Source: a virus. From it: a DNA stretch of 31,872 bases. The stretch is taken from positions 1 to 31,872 of the IMG/VR virus record IMGVR_UViG_3300020470_000116. One strand, written 5' to 3'. Positions within the stretch are counted from its first letter, which is position 1. Every line of letters begins with the position of its first letter. The notes under the pieces were generated by a model. It did no database searches. It saw nothing but the letters and a program-made list of their open reading frames with translations, and had not been told where the DNA came from. The translations under genes and the position numbers were made by a program. Positions 1-6,403 of the stretch are shown piece after piece.

Positions 1-9
1 TGGAGTCTC

Positions 10-381
10 ATGAAAGAGAGTCGCTTTCCGTGGGGTGCGCCCGATTATCATACTATTAATCGTCCCTCTAAACCTGTTGTGCATATCGAGGGAAAGGGGG
101 GAGGTTATGTTGATCCGAACATTGAGGAAGATGGCTTGGATTACGAACAATTACGATCTAAAACATCTATGGCTAAACCACTTCATCTGGATCGTCTTGT
201 GGATTCGGGGGATCCCAACAACCCATATGCCCATCTAAACGCCGATGTTCGCCAACACTTGATAGGCGAAATGGAAAGAGATGTCGTTGCGGGCAAACCG
301 AGATACGCTATGAGAATGCCAAGACCTGATGAGGAAGAGGAAACAGAGCAAAGGCGACAAGAGTTATTGGCGGGTGAGTAA
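10..381 (+). CDS. Hypothetical protein, possibly 5'-truncated by the window edge
   Basis: A 123-residue protein from the ATG at 10. The same frame stays open to base 1, so the true start may lie outside the window. The sequence is hydrophilic, with a Gly-rich stretch near residues 28-34 and a very acidic, Arg/Gln-rich C-terminus (about residues 105-123). I see no membrane segment or catalytic motif and do not recognise the family. Its stop codon is one base before the start of the first tagged gene at 383, so it probably belongs to the same transcript. It lacks the MTAFDKAW start carried by the next four genes. Confidence 0.7.
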   Translation: MKESRFPWGAPDYHTINRPSKPVVHIEGKGGGYVDPNIEEDGLDYEQLRSKTSMAKPLHLDRLVDSGDPNNPYAHLNADVRQHLIGEMERDVVAGKPRYAMRMPRPDEEEETEQRRQELLAGE

Positions 382-382
382 G

Positions 383-535
383 ATGACGGCATTCGACAAG
401 GCTTGGAGTGTCGTGAAAGCAGTATGCCCCGAATGTGGCGAGGATAGGCCATCTTACGATTATTCGCATGGGCAAAAGATGTGCGACTTTTGTTATGAGA
501 GCGATTACCATCAAGGAACGAGGAATGTAAAATGA
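383..535 (+). CDS. Small zinc-ribbon protein with MTAFDKAW N-terminal tag
   Basis: A 50-residue protein. I start it at the ATG at 383 rather than the upstream in-frame ATG at 329, because from 383 it begins MTAFDKAWSVVK, the same start as three following genes, and it then sits one base after the previous stop. After the 12-residue tag come two Cys pairs, C15-x2-C18 and C34-x2-C37, typical of a small zinc ribbon. Almost nothing else remains, so the protein is essentially tag plus zinc knuckle. Its stop overlaps the next start (ATGA at 532-535), which implies translational coupling. The biochemical function is unknown; zinc binding is inferred from the Cys spacing. Confidence 0.8.
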   Translation: MTAFDKAWSVVKAVCPECGEDRPSYDYSHGQKMCDFCYESDYHQGTRNVK

Positions 536-855
536 CAGCATTCGACAAGGCTTGGAATCTTGTGAAAACAAGAGGTTTTGACATCAGGGATCACGAAGAA
601 GATGACAAGGAACCCGTTAGTGCTGGTTATTCTTCTCCTCATAATCAAGGATCACATAACAAATACATACCGATGGATGAAAACGGAGAGCCACTATCTA
701 TGGAACCGATGTCATGGGCAAGTGCAAAGGCTATGTTAGATGCGTATGAGGAGGAGACAGGGATACCATGCAATTCCCTCACTCAAATAGCCCCGTTTGA
801 AGGGGGTCTTGCAGATATGATTCTTGACTCAAAAGATTGGGGTGACGGCGAATGA
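532..855 (+). CDS. Hypothetical acidic protein with MTAFDKAW N-terminal tag
   Basis: A 107-residue protein beginning MTAFDKAWNLVK. The body after residue 12 is acidic and hydrophilic, without Cys pairs or membrane segments, and is unrelated by eye to the bodies of its neighbours. It overlaps both adjacent genes by four bases (ATGA junctions at 532 and 852), as expected for coupled translation. I do not recognise the body. The conserved start is best read as a shared targeting or assembly tag on different cargo domains; that role is inference. Confidence 0.8.
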   Translation: MTAFDKAWNLVKTRGFDIRDHEEDDKEPVSAGYSSPHNQGSHNKYIPMDENGEPLSMEPMSWASAKAMLDAYEEETGIPCNSLTQIAPFEGGLADMILDSKDWGDGE

Positions 856-1181
856 CGGCATTCGACAAGGCTTGGGAAGTCGTGAAAACCGATCAAACTG
901 TCTGGGCAGATGATTTCTATGATCAACTAAAGGACAGTCTTGAAGTGCAACTCATAGATGATGGGACACTTGATACTGTTATTGATGTAAATGGAAAGGA
1001 ATACCGATTCAACTATATGCCTGAAATGGGGGATGGAGGTGATGATTTTCTTGATGAGATCGAATCAACAGTCAATGACGGCGAACATAGTTATGCCGCA
1101 TTTGTCGAGCAATGCATGGAAGATGCGAAAGAGATGTATATTCAAGATTACATCGAAGAACATTTAGGTGATTCGGAATGA
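852..1181 (+). CDS. Hypothetical acidic protein with MTAFDKAW N-terminal tag
   Basis: A 109-residue protein beginning MTAFDKAWEVVK. The rest is strongly acidic (many Asp and Glu) with a pattern of short strands and helices around residues 30-60 (for example VIDVNGKEYRF) and a helical C-terminal third. No catalytic motif is visible and I do not recognise the family. It is coupled by ATGA overlaps to the genes on both sides. Only the first 12 residues resemble those neighbours; the DNA encoding them is also nearly identical, while the remainder diverges completely. Confidence 0.8.
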   Translation: MTAFDKAWEVVKTDQTVWADDFYDQLKDSLEVQLIDDGTLDTVIDVNGKEYRFNYMPEMGDGGDDFLDEIESTVNDGEHSYAAFVEQCMEDAKEMYIQDYIEEHLGDSE

Positions 1182-1510
1182 CCGCATTCGACAAGGCTTG
1201 GACTATCGTGAAGGGTTTGAGTCCTCTTGAGGAAGCAGCAGCAGACGAATATAGCACAGCCGAGGATTACTCTCCAAGCAAGAGAAGAATGATGCTTGAG
1301 GAGATGGATCCATATGACCTCGGAGATGCTTTGAATCATCCACATGGCGACCTTGATTATCGAGGTTATGACCCTGCGGCGGCTGCTGCATCGGGTGACG
1401 CAAGACGGGAGTTAATTGACACTATGGGCGATGATGAGGTCAATGAGGCTTACGAACAAATCATGAGGCTAAGGGAATTGGGATTGATTGCACCCGATGA
1501 GAATCCCTGA
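1178..1510 (+). CDS. Hypothetical protein with MTAFDKAW N-terminal tag
   Basis: A 110-residue protein beginning MTAFDKAWTIVK, the last of four tandem tagged genes. The body is acidic and mostly helical in appearance, with an Ala-rich run near residues 68-73 and a C-terminal helix ending in LRELGLIAPDENP. It has no Cys pairs and no membrane segment. It overlaps the preceding gene by ATGA at 1178-1181. Its stop at 1508-1510 is followed immediately by a promoter-like motif and an inverted-repeat element, so it is likely the last gene of this transcript. Confidence 0.8.
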   Translation: MTAFDKAWTIVKGLSPLEEAAADEYSTAEDYSPSKRRMMLEEMDPYDLGDALNHPHGDLDYRGYDPAAAAASGDARRELIDTMGDDEVNEAYEQIMRLRELGLIAPDENP

Positions 1511-1523
1511 TATACGATTGTCC
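1511..1523 (+). promoter_or_regulatory. Promoter-like motif TATAC-G-ATTGTCC
   Basis: TATACGATTGTCC directly follows the stop of the last tagged gene. The same 12 fixed positions recur at 10886 and 24527, and a weaker version occurs at 28570. If the TATAC part acts as an archaeal TATA element, transcription would start near 1538, which is where the 9-bp inverted repeat begins. It could drive an RNA or the structured leader of the gene at 1628. The motif is seen; promoter activity is inferred. Confidence 0.5.
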
Positions 1524-1537
1524 CCATAACATAGAAC

Positions 1538-1608
1538 GCAGGGGAGAGCGTCCGGCATAACGCTATCATTGTTGTTAGTCTCCTTCTATCAATTCCCCAC
1601 TCCCCTGC
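1538..1608 (+). ncRNA. Possible structured RNA or structured 5' leader (9-bp closing stem)
   Basis: This lies in the only intergenic stretch over 100 bases in this part of the window. GCAGGGGAG (1538-1546) is perfectly complementary to CTCCCCTGC (1600-1608), closing a 71-base element. Inside it AGCGT (1547-1551) pairs with ACGCT (1560-1564). The predicted transcription start from the motif at 1511 coincides with the first base of the closing stem. It could be a small RNA or the 5' leader of the downstream gene. It resembles a tRNA only in the acceptor and D-arm; no anticodon arm or T-loop fits. Confidence 0.35.
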
Positions 1609-1627
1609 ACCTAAATGACTTTGAACA

Positions 1628-2908
1628 ATGGTCTTGCATTTGCCAACCGTGAGTGGTAGCCATTTTGATCGAGCATGGGATTTAGTCAAAGCCAGACTCA
1701 CGGAATCGGACAAGAAGGATTGGGGCAAGCCCGGACAGATGATGTGGTGGGCCAAGAGATATGGAGGAGAAATGCCCCGTGCTGTTCCGTATCCGTGGAA
1801 CCCATACACGTCGGGGCCAATGAAAGGACTACTTGGGCCTGAAAGGCCAAAGGATCAATTTTGGGGCGGGGGCAATCGTGACGTTTATGATTTCATGGAT
1901 TTGGATGAGAATAGGGATTTGTTGAATCAATTGCTAGGTAGTCCAAGAGATAGGAACATAACCGGCTATCCGCTTGAGGGGCGAGAGATTGTCCCTTGGT
2001 CTGAGTTCATGGTTAATGAGGGAATAGCAGATATAGACTCTATGAGTTCAGCAAGGGAAGCCGTAGGTGGTTATGGCAAGCCGGGTAAATTAGAGGGAAT
2101 TAGTGTTTTAGATAAACCCGCAATTGCCTGTAAAACCAAGACTTGTGGTGCGTGTGAGGCTTGCTATGCTAGAGAGCGCAACATGGCCTCTAACCCTGCT
2201 CAGGCGAGGCAATACGACATCCTAGATAGGATACTAACCGATCCTGTTCGTGTGGCTTCGGGGTTGGACGAGTCCTTGTTCGATGCCGCAAGACCATATG
2301 CAGGTGGAAAAGACCAACCCGCCAAGACTCGCATCTTTGCGGCGGGTGATGGCAAAGACGCGGGAGAGTTCTCAATGATTACAGATGTTCTGAACAATCA
2401 AAGGCCATGGGAGTTGGCCGGATTGTCGCATTGGCTTTCGACACGACAATACCCTGCTGTGCATGATTTCTTACAGGCAAGAAATTGGAAGGACGACGTA
2501 TTCCCCGAAAATCTTCATTTCAAGGTGTCTCTGCCCGGTCACGAAACACGAGACAGCATTCCCAAATACACAGGCCCACACGCCGATCTCATTCGGGACA
2601 TTCTCTCTCATCCTCAAATATCCACTACGACTTATCTTGAACCGGATCACAAAGGAGAAGGTATTCAGATATGTCCCGCTTCAGAACCCGAAAATCCTTC
2701 TGAGTGCAAAGAAGTCATAGATCCTAGAACTGGTTTGAAAGGTTGCACTTCCTGTCATTCTATGGCAGATATTGGTTATAGGCATCATGGCCGAACAAAG
2801 GAACAAACTGAACTCTCTCGGCAAGCGTTAGAAGCGGCTGTGGCAAACATGAGATTTCGACAAGACCCCGAATACAGACGAATGGTCTTAGGTCGAAGAG
2901 TGACATAG
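1628..2908 (+). CDS. GP88-like Cys-rich protein with degenerate N-terminal tag
   Basis: A 426-residue protein. Residues 168-181 hold a Cys cluster, C168-x4-C173-x2-C176-x2-C179-YAR, and a second cluster lies at C349-P, C360, C373 and C376. Between them is a stretch with ARIFAAGDG-like character followed by a GLSHWLSTRQY segment. This arrangement (N-terminal Cys cluster ending in CYA, a central xGD strand, a C-terminal CP...C..C) resembles the phage GP88 family, so I assign it there tentatively. Near the N-terminus SHFDRAWDLVKARL matches the AFDKAWxxVK tag of the upstream genes. The true start could be the ATG at 1628 or the GTG at 1649, which puts the tag closer to the N-terminus. Metal or Fe-S binding is plausible from the Cys pattern but not shown. 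Confidence 0.6.
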   Translation: MVLHLPTVSGSHFDRAWDLVKARLTESDKKDWGKPGQMMWWAKRYGGEMPRAVPYPWNPYTSGPMKGLLGPERPKDQFWGGGNRDVYDFMDLDENRDLLNQLLGSPRDRNITGYPLEGREIVPWSEFMVNEGIADIDSMSSAREAVGGYGKPGKLEGISVLDKPAIACKTKTCGACEACYARERNMASNPAQARQYDILDRILTDPVRVASGLDESLFDAARPYAGGKDQPAKTRIFAAGDGKDAGEFSMITDVLNNQRPWELAGLSHWLSTRQYPAVHDFLQARNWKDDVFPENLHFKVSLPGHETRDSIPKYTGPHADLIRDILSHPQISTTTYLEPDHKGEGIQICPASEPENPSECKEVIDPRTGLKGCTSCHSMADIGYRHHGRTKEQTELSRQALEAAVANMRFRQDPEYRRMVLGRRVT

Positions 2909-2941
2909 AAAAATATCCCAACACTCATAACCCTATTAGGG
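2909..2941 (+). promoter_or_regulatory. TATA-like element and palindromic operator upstream of RHH gene
   Basis: The A/T-rich stretch AAAAATATCC (2909-2918) is followed by the palindrome CCCTATTAGGG (2931-2941, a 5-bp arm on each side of one central base), 13 bases before the ATG at 2955. A palindrome placed between a TATA element and the expected start site is the classic position for a repressor operator. The next gene encodes a ribbon-helix-helix protein, a family that often autoregulates. The sequence elements are visible; the autoregulation is inferred. Confidence 0.45.
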
Positions 2942-2954
2942 CTGACATTATCTC

Positions 2955-3092
2955 ATGGGAAAGCACGTTTCTGTAATTCTAAGAGATGATTTGTATCATT
3001 TAATGGAGTCAAAGAGAGGTCTAGTGGCAAAGTCCGCATTTCTCAATATGGTAATTGAGAAGGGCTTTCGTGCATTGGAGAAAGGAGAGTGA
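2955..3092 (+). CDS. Ribbon-helix-helix (CopG/Arc-type) DNA-binding protein
   Basis: A 45-residue protein beginning MGKHVSVILRDDLYHL. It has the layout of a minimal ribbon-helix-helix repressor: a short beta strand with alternating residues (about 4-9, HVSVIL), helix A (about 10-18), a turn with small and basic residues (GLVAKSA), and helix B (about 26-42, FLNMVIEKGFRALEK). The AKSAFLNMVIEKG segment is typical of CopG-like proteins. Such proteins bind DNA as dimers through the strand ribbon and regulate promoters. It is one base upstream of an ATG and four bases upstream of the next likely start, so it is probably co-transcribed with the membrane protein and GTPase genes. A palindrome sits in front of it. 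Confidence 0.7.
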   Translation: MGKHVSVILRDDLYHLMESKRGLVAKSAFLNMVIEKGFRALEKGE

Positions 3093-3096
3093 ATGA

Positions 3097-3549
3097 ATGG
3101 TAATGCAACAACCACCGCCTTTTGGAGGAGGTTCGCCCCCTCCATGGGCAAATGACAGCCAAAGAATAGATGTTAATCTGATAGCCATGCTACTGTGGCA
3201 AGCCCTTCTAACGGGTTGCGCTGTTGGCATATCGCATTTGGATTGGTATCTTCCAGATGCCGAACCGGCAGAGATGGGTCTTCAGTATGGTCTGATCTGT
3301 TTTGGTTTCCTTTGCATAGCCATGGTTCTGTTCCAAGTGGGTGGAATAAGGGATAGCCTAGCCATGAGAGCAGAGTTCTCCCAAGAAGCACGATATGACA
3401 AGTGGTTTAGAAATCAAATGCAACTTCAATCCAGAAGATTCCAGAAAGAACAGATGAGAGCAGAATGGGGTAATCAGTTCACTCAAGCCACAGGCAAGAA
3501 TTTATTCGGTGTCCCCAACGACGGTTCTGATGAGACAGATGAAGACTAG
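3097..3549 (+). CDS. Two-TM membrane protein
   Basis: A 150-residue protein. A Pro/Gly-rich N-terminus (PPPFGGGSPPPW) precedes two hydrophobic segments (about residues 26-45 and 63-82) joined by a short acidic loop, then a long charged, Gln/Arg-rich helical tail (about 88-150) that may form a coiled coil. With this topology both termini would face the same side, probably the cytoplasm or virion interior. The first gene after the ribbon-helix-helix regulator, it is followed by a one-TM protein and a GTPase, which suggests a membrane-associated module. The ATG at 3097 or the one at 3103 could be the start. I do not recognise the family. Confidence 0.7.
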   Translation: MVMQQPPPFGGGSPPPWANDSQRIDVNLIAMLLWQALLTGCAVGISHLDWYLPDAEPAEMGLQYGLICFGFLCIAMVLFQVGGIRDSLAMRAEFSQEARYDKWFRNQMQLQSRRFQKEQMRAEWGNQFTQATGKNLFGVPNDGSDETDED

Positions 3550-3560
3550 GGGGGATAAAC

Positions 3561-3788
3561 TTGGTGTGGCCGTTTAGCACCAAGCAAGAGAGACAAGCGG
3601 AAGCAATGTCTCAGATATTGGCTGAAAATGCATATGAACGAAGGATGGAACGGCTGGCCGGATGGGTGCGGACAGTTATTGCATTAATTGGAGGGATAGC
3701 CCTTACTTTTCTCACTCTATTCCTCTTAGACAATATAGGGAATGTGAGTCCCACAGAAGTATGGGAGTGGCTAACGGACAGGGAGTGA
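3561..3788 (+). CDS. Single-TM small membrane protein
   Basis: A 75-residue protein with a TTG start at 3561 or GTG at 3564 (MVWPF or MWPF), preceded by a purine-rich GGGGGGAT ribosome-binding site. A charged amphipathic N-terminal half (about 7-34) is followed by one clear hydrophobic segment (about 37-57) and a short acidic tail ending WEWLTDRE. It lies between the two-TM protein and the GTPase, 4 bases before the latter's start codon, so the three are probably translated together. The family is not recognised; a role as membrane partner or anchor for the GTPase is speculation from position. Confidence 0.65.
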   Translation: MVWPFSTKQERQAEAMSQILAENAYERRMERLAGWVRTVIALIGGIALTFLTLFLLDNIGNVSPTEVWEWLTDRE

Positions 3789-3792
3789 TCCC

Positions 3793-4524
3793 TTGAGTTC
3801 CGCAATGTTAGCAGGTCATATTGTAATTGCATCTTTCAATGCGATAAAGAAACTGTATAGGACTTTGAAGCCCCACAGAATAGGAGTCTATGGCCCAAGT
3901 ATGACGGGCAAGACCACATTGGATCAGTATCTGACAGTTCCGGGTGACATCGAACCGATTCCTGTTGAGTTTAGGACGACTCATGCGAGGCAGAATGGGT
4001 ATTATATTCTGCCCAAACCTCATCGGCATCAAATCAAATGGAAAAAAGAACGACACCCCATATCAAGTTCTGATGTGGGTGGGCAATCGCAATTCAGAAG
4101 TCTATGGGTTGAAGATATGTTTTTTCGGCGTCCTAATGTTGTATTTTTCATGGTTGATGACCGGGTTTTGAAATATCCTCAATTCACAAAGGATGCTGTG
4201 GCTTCTTTGTCATATCTCGTGGATGCGATCGTTGGAAAAGAATACCCTCGGACTCTTAGCAGAAAAGCCCGTAAAAATGCAAAAGGGGGTTATCAACCCG
4301 ATATGTTCTGTTTCCTAATCAACAAGATGGATTTGTGGTGGACTCCACAGGCACAGTATCTTTGGGATAAGAGACTCCAAAGAGAACATCCTATTGTTTT
4401 TCCATTTAGACAACAGTTGCGGAGATTGAGAAAAGCAGGTATTCAAGCCGATGTTGAGGCTATTTCGGCCCAACATGGGATGAATGTCGAAAAGGTCATG
4501 ATAAAGATGATTGAAAGTTTGTGA
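3793..4524 (+). CDS. Arf/Ras-type small GTPase-like protein
   Basis: A 243-residue protein (TTG start at 3793; the ATG at 3805 is an alternative). All main GTPase motifs are visible and in order. The G1/P-loop is GPSMTGKT (residues 34-41). G3 is DVGGQ (94-98), the form typical of Arf and G-alpha proteins rather than the Ras DTAGQ. G4 is NKMD (177-180), which confers guanine specificity. A G5-like ISAQHGMNVEKV (224-235) precedes the final helix. A hydrophobic strand VVFFMVDD (116-123) follows switch II as expected. It presumably binds and hydrolyses GTP as a switch. The first 30 residues are an amphipathic/hydrophobic extension that could contact membrane, in keeping with the two membrane-protein genes just upstream. 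Such a gene is unusual in a tailed virus. Confidence 0.75.
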   Translation: MSSAMLAGHIVIASFNAIKKLYRTLKPHRIGVYGPSMTGKTTLDQYLTVPGDIEPIPVEFRTTHARQNGYYILPKPHRHQIKWKKERHPISSSDVGGQSQFRSLWVEDMFFRRPNVVFFMVDDRVLKYPQFTKDAVASLSYLVDAIVGKEYPRTLSRKARKNAKGGYQPDMFCFLINKMDLWWTPQAQYLWDKRLQREHPIVFPFRQQLRRLRKAGIQADVEAISAQHGMNVEKVMIKMIESL

Positions 4525-4566
4525 TATTCGGAAAACAGTAAAGAGGGTGTTAGAGGTGACAGGACT

Positions 4567-5526
4567 ATGATGAACATGATGCCATCCATGCCCAATATCT
4601 GGAATAGCGGTGTTAGGCTGTCGGGACTTACTGATGAGCAACTCATGAAATTAGCACAGGAAACTGGCGTCAGTTTTCAATTGTTGAAGTCTCAACAAAG
4701 GGCTGAAATGGCAAATGCAAGCGGTTCTTCGATGCCCGGAGAGGAGCAAGAATCGTTTGTTCCGACTGTGGAGATCCGATTACACAGCAACCCTAAGAAT
4801 CCTCGTAAGGCGAGAAAGAAAAACATCAAGATGCTTCGGAAGGCACTAAGGCCACCAAGATACAATTTCGGGCTTTTCAGAATATACAGATACAACGCAG
4901 CACACGAGTGTGCTTGCTGCGGTGTGGATATTCGCAGGTTCATAGAGGGAGATGATAATGCGTATGCTCACATTATTGACGAGGACACCCGTATGTCTCT
5001 AGCAGACATCTATTGGTTCGATGAAGATACAGGGCAACCGAGGAAACCACACGCTAGGACTCATGGAGATATAGGTGATGAGTTGAATAGTAGCCTGTGT
5101 CCCGCACATCTTCACATATATCACACCCTCAAGAAAATCCAACAAGAAGAAATGTTGGAGAATGATGGTATTTCAAGACCCACAAGCATGGGGACAAAGT
5201 TTCTCAGAGTCCCCGGATTCGGTGCGCCCAAGACAAAAAATCGTTCGACTACCGAATCTCTAGTCAAATACGAACCGTTTTTTCGCATGATTCAACAAGA
5301 TGTTCAGCATCAAAAGGGGATTAGTATGACTCAACACCCAAACCCAATAAGTGGCGTTGCAGATCTTGTCACAATAACCTTTGATTTGAGAGCATTACAA
5401 ATACAAGATGCACAGAGGCAAAGTGGAATGATAGGCGTTCCTGCCGTGAATAGTGCCGCACCACAACAACAACAAACAAATGTCCCTTCCCCTAATCCAC
5501 AACCGGAGGCCGGGGCTACACAATAA
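4567..5526 (+). CDS. Hypothetical protein with CxxC/CxxH zinc-like site
   Basis: A 319-residue protein with a good GAGGTGA ribosome-binding site just upstream. It has a Met-rich start, a helical segment near residues 20-50, a basic stretch (about 78-95, rich in Lys/Arg), then CACCG near residue 116 and a CPAHLH near residue 178, which together could hold a zinc ion. The C-terminus is Gln/Pro-rich and low in complexity. The central part suggests a folded domain (YNFGLFRIYRYN..., FDEDTG...). I do not recognise it. Its place after the GTPase and before a Met/Gln-rich protein suggests the same operon. Confidence 0.65.
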   Translation: MMNMMPSMPNIWNSGVRLSGLTDEQLMKLAQETGVSFQLLKSQQRAEMANASGSSMPGEEQESFVPTVEIRLHSNPKNPRKARKKNIKMLRKALRPPRYNFGLFRIYRYNAAHECACCGVDIRRFIEGDDNAYAHIIDEDTRMSLADIYWFDEDTGQPRKPHARTHGDIGDELNSSLCPAHLHIYHTLKKIQQEEMLENDGISRPTSMGTKFLRVPGFGAPKTKNRSTTESLVKYEPFFRMIQQDVQHQKGISMTQHPNPISGVADLVTITFDLRALQIQDAQRQSGMIGVPAVNSAAPQQQQTNVPSPNPQPEAGATQ

Positions 5527-5538
5527 GAGGAATGAAAA

Positions 5539-6144
5539 ATGGGTTGGTTTTCAAGAAATACAGAAGAACCCACGCAGCAATTTGGTGCGCCGACTACGTT
5601 TGGTGCAATGGGTGGCGGCATGGGATATGGAATGCAAAATGGAATGATGGATCCGATGCAGATGCAGATGATGGGGCAGAACCCCATGATGCAAGCAATG
5701 GCAAACGATCCGATACAGGCAACGGCAAGATTGCTACAATACAATGATCCTGTATCTGAGTTCATACAGGGCAATAACATGGGTGTTTTGCTTGATTTGG
5801 TTGGTGAAGTAGTGACATTGGCTTTGAAGGACTTCTTCCAAGCAATCACACTAGCAACCGATGATGATGGAAAGATCACGATTGATACCAATTCCCTTCC
5901 ATCTAGCCTTGTATCAATGTCTCCTGAGAATCTCAGATTGACTCTGCAAAGCCTCCAATCCGCTTGTCAGACTCAGACTCAGATGAACCAACAGCAGATT
6001 CAGATGCTACTTGCGGCTCATAATCCAATGATGAACAATCAACCCGGTTTCTTTGGTAGTCTTCTAGGTGGTATGCTCGGCAATCAGATGCAGCAACAGG
6101 GTGGCATGAGTGCAATGGGAACTGCCGGAATGGCATTGTTGTGA
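5539..6144 (+). CDS. Met/Gln/Gly-rich protein with helical core
   Basis: A 201-residue protein beginning MGWFSRN. Residues about 20-55 are very rich in Met, Gly and Gln, and the C-terminal 45 residues are again Met/Gly/Gln-rich. The middle (about 57-160) looks like an ordered helical domain containing DLVGEVVTLALKDFF and a Gln-rich helix. No catalytic residues are apparent. It follows the zinc-site protein by 12 bases and precedes a two-TM protein by 10 bases. Low-complexity Met-rich flanks like these are common in virion or membrane-associated proteins; function unknown. Confidence 0.65.
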   Translation: MGWFSRNTEEPTQQFGAPTTFGAMGGGMGYGMQNGMMDPMQMQMMGQNPMMQAMANDPIQATARLLQYNDPVSEFIQGNNMGVLLDLVGEVVTLALKDFFQAITLATDDDGKITIDTNSLPSSLVSMSPENLRLTLQSLQSACQTQTQMNQQQIQMLLAAHNPMMNNQPGFFGSLLGGMLGNQMQQQGGMSAMGTAGMALL

Positions 6145-6154
6145 GGTGAGAGAT

Positions 6155-6403
6155 ATGGCAAAAGATTCTTTTGAGCAAAATATGGGGCTAAACCCCATGC
6201 ATACGACAGTAGCGATGTTCAGCCCCAACAAGATACTGGTTGAGAGTGCGACGATGATCTTCATCATTGCATTTATGTTGCTAGATATTGTGATACTCCT
6301 ATACAAGGGGCCAACCATGAGTCCGACACAATCCATGCTTGCATTGGTCGGACTCTTCGTGGTGTTCCTATTGGCGGGCAGACAATACGCCTCCTTTCGG
6401 TAG
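6155..6403 (+). CDS. Two-TM small membrane protein
   Basis: An 82-residue protein. I choose the ATG at 6155 (MAKDSF), which has a GAGGTGAGAG ribosome-binding site, over the ATG at 6110 that lies inside the preceding gene. Two hydrophobic segments are evident (about residues 31-51, very long-chain aliphatic, and 62-77), separated by a short loop. The protein ends ASFR with a TAG at 6401. Directly after the stop there is a 6-bp hairpin, and the +1 frame continues as an EF-hand/zinc protein, raising the possibility that this is also the N-terminal part of a frameshifted fusion. Confidence 0.7.
   Translation: MAKDSFEQNMGLNPMHTTVAMFSPNKILVESATMIFIIAFMLLDIVILLYKGPTMSPTQSMLALVGLFVVFLLAGRQYASFR

Noticed and set aside
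1538-1610. tRNA-like fold: 7-bp acceptor-like stem GCAGGGG/CCCCTGC and a D-arm-like AGCG...CGCT hairpin, followed by ACC
   Set aside because: No anticodon stem pairs after the D-arm, and no TTCRA-type T-loop with a 5-bp stem lies in front of the 3' acceptor strand. Kept as a generic structured element.
3944-4171. Second plus-strand frame inside the GTPase gene
   Set aside because: Fully inside the GTPase gene, which carries all nucleotide-binding motifs in its own frame.
5331-5891. Long open frame (186 codons) on the minus strand
   Set aside because: It lies antisense across the end of the 319-residue gene and the Met/Gln-rich gene. Its Cys/Ile/Pro-rich composition is what antisense reading of CAT, GCA and ATG-rich codons gives, and it has no ribosome-binding site.
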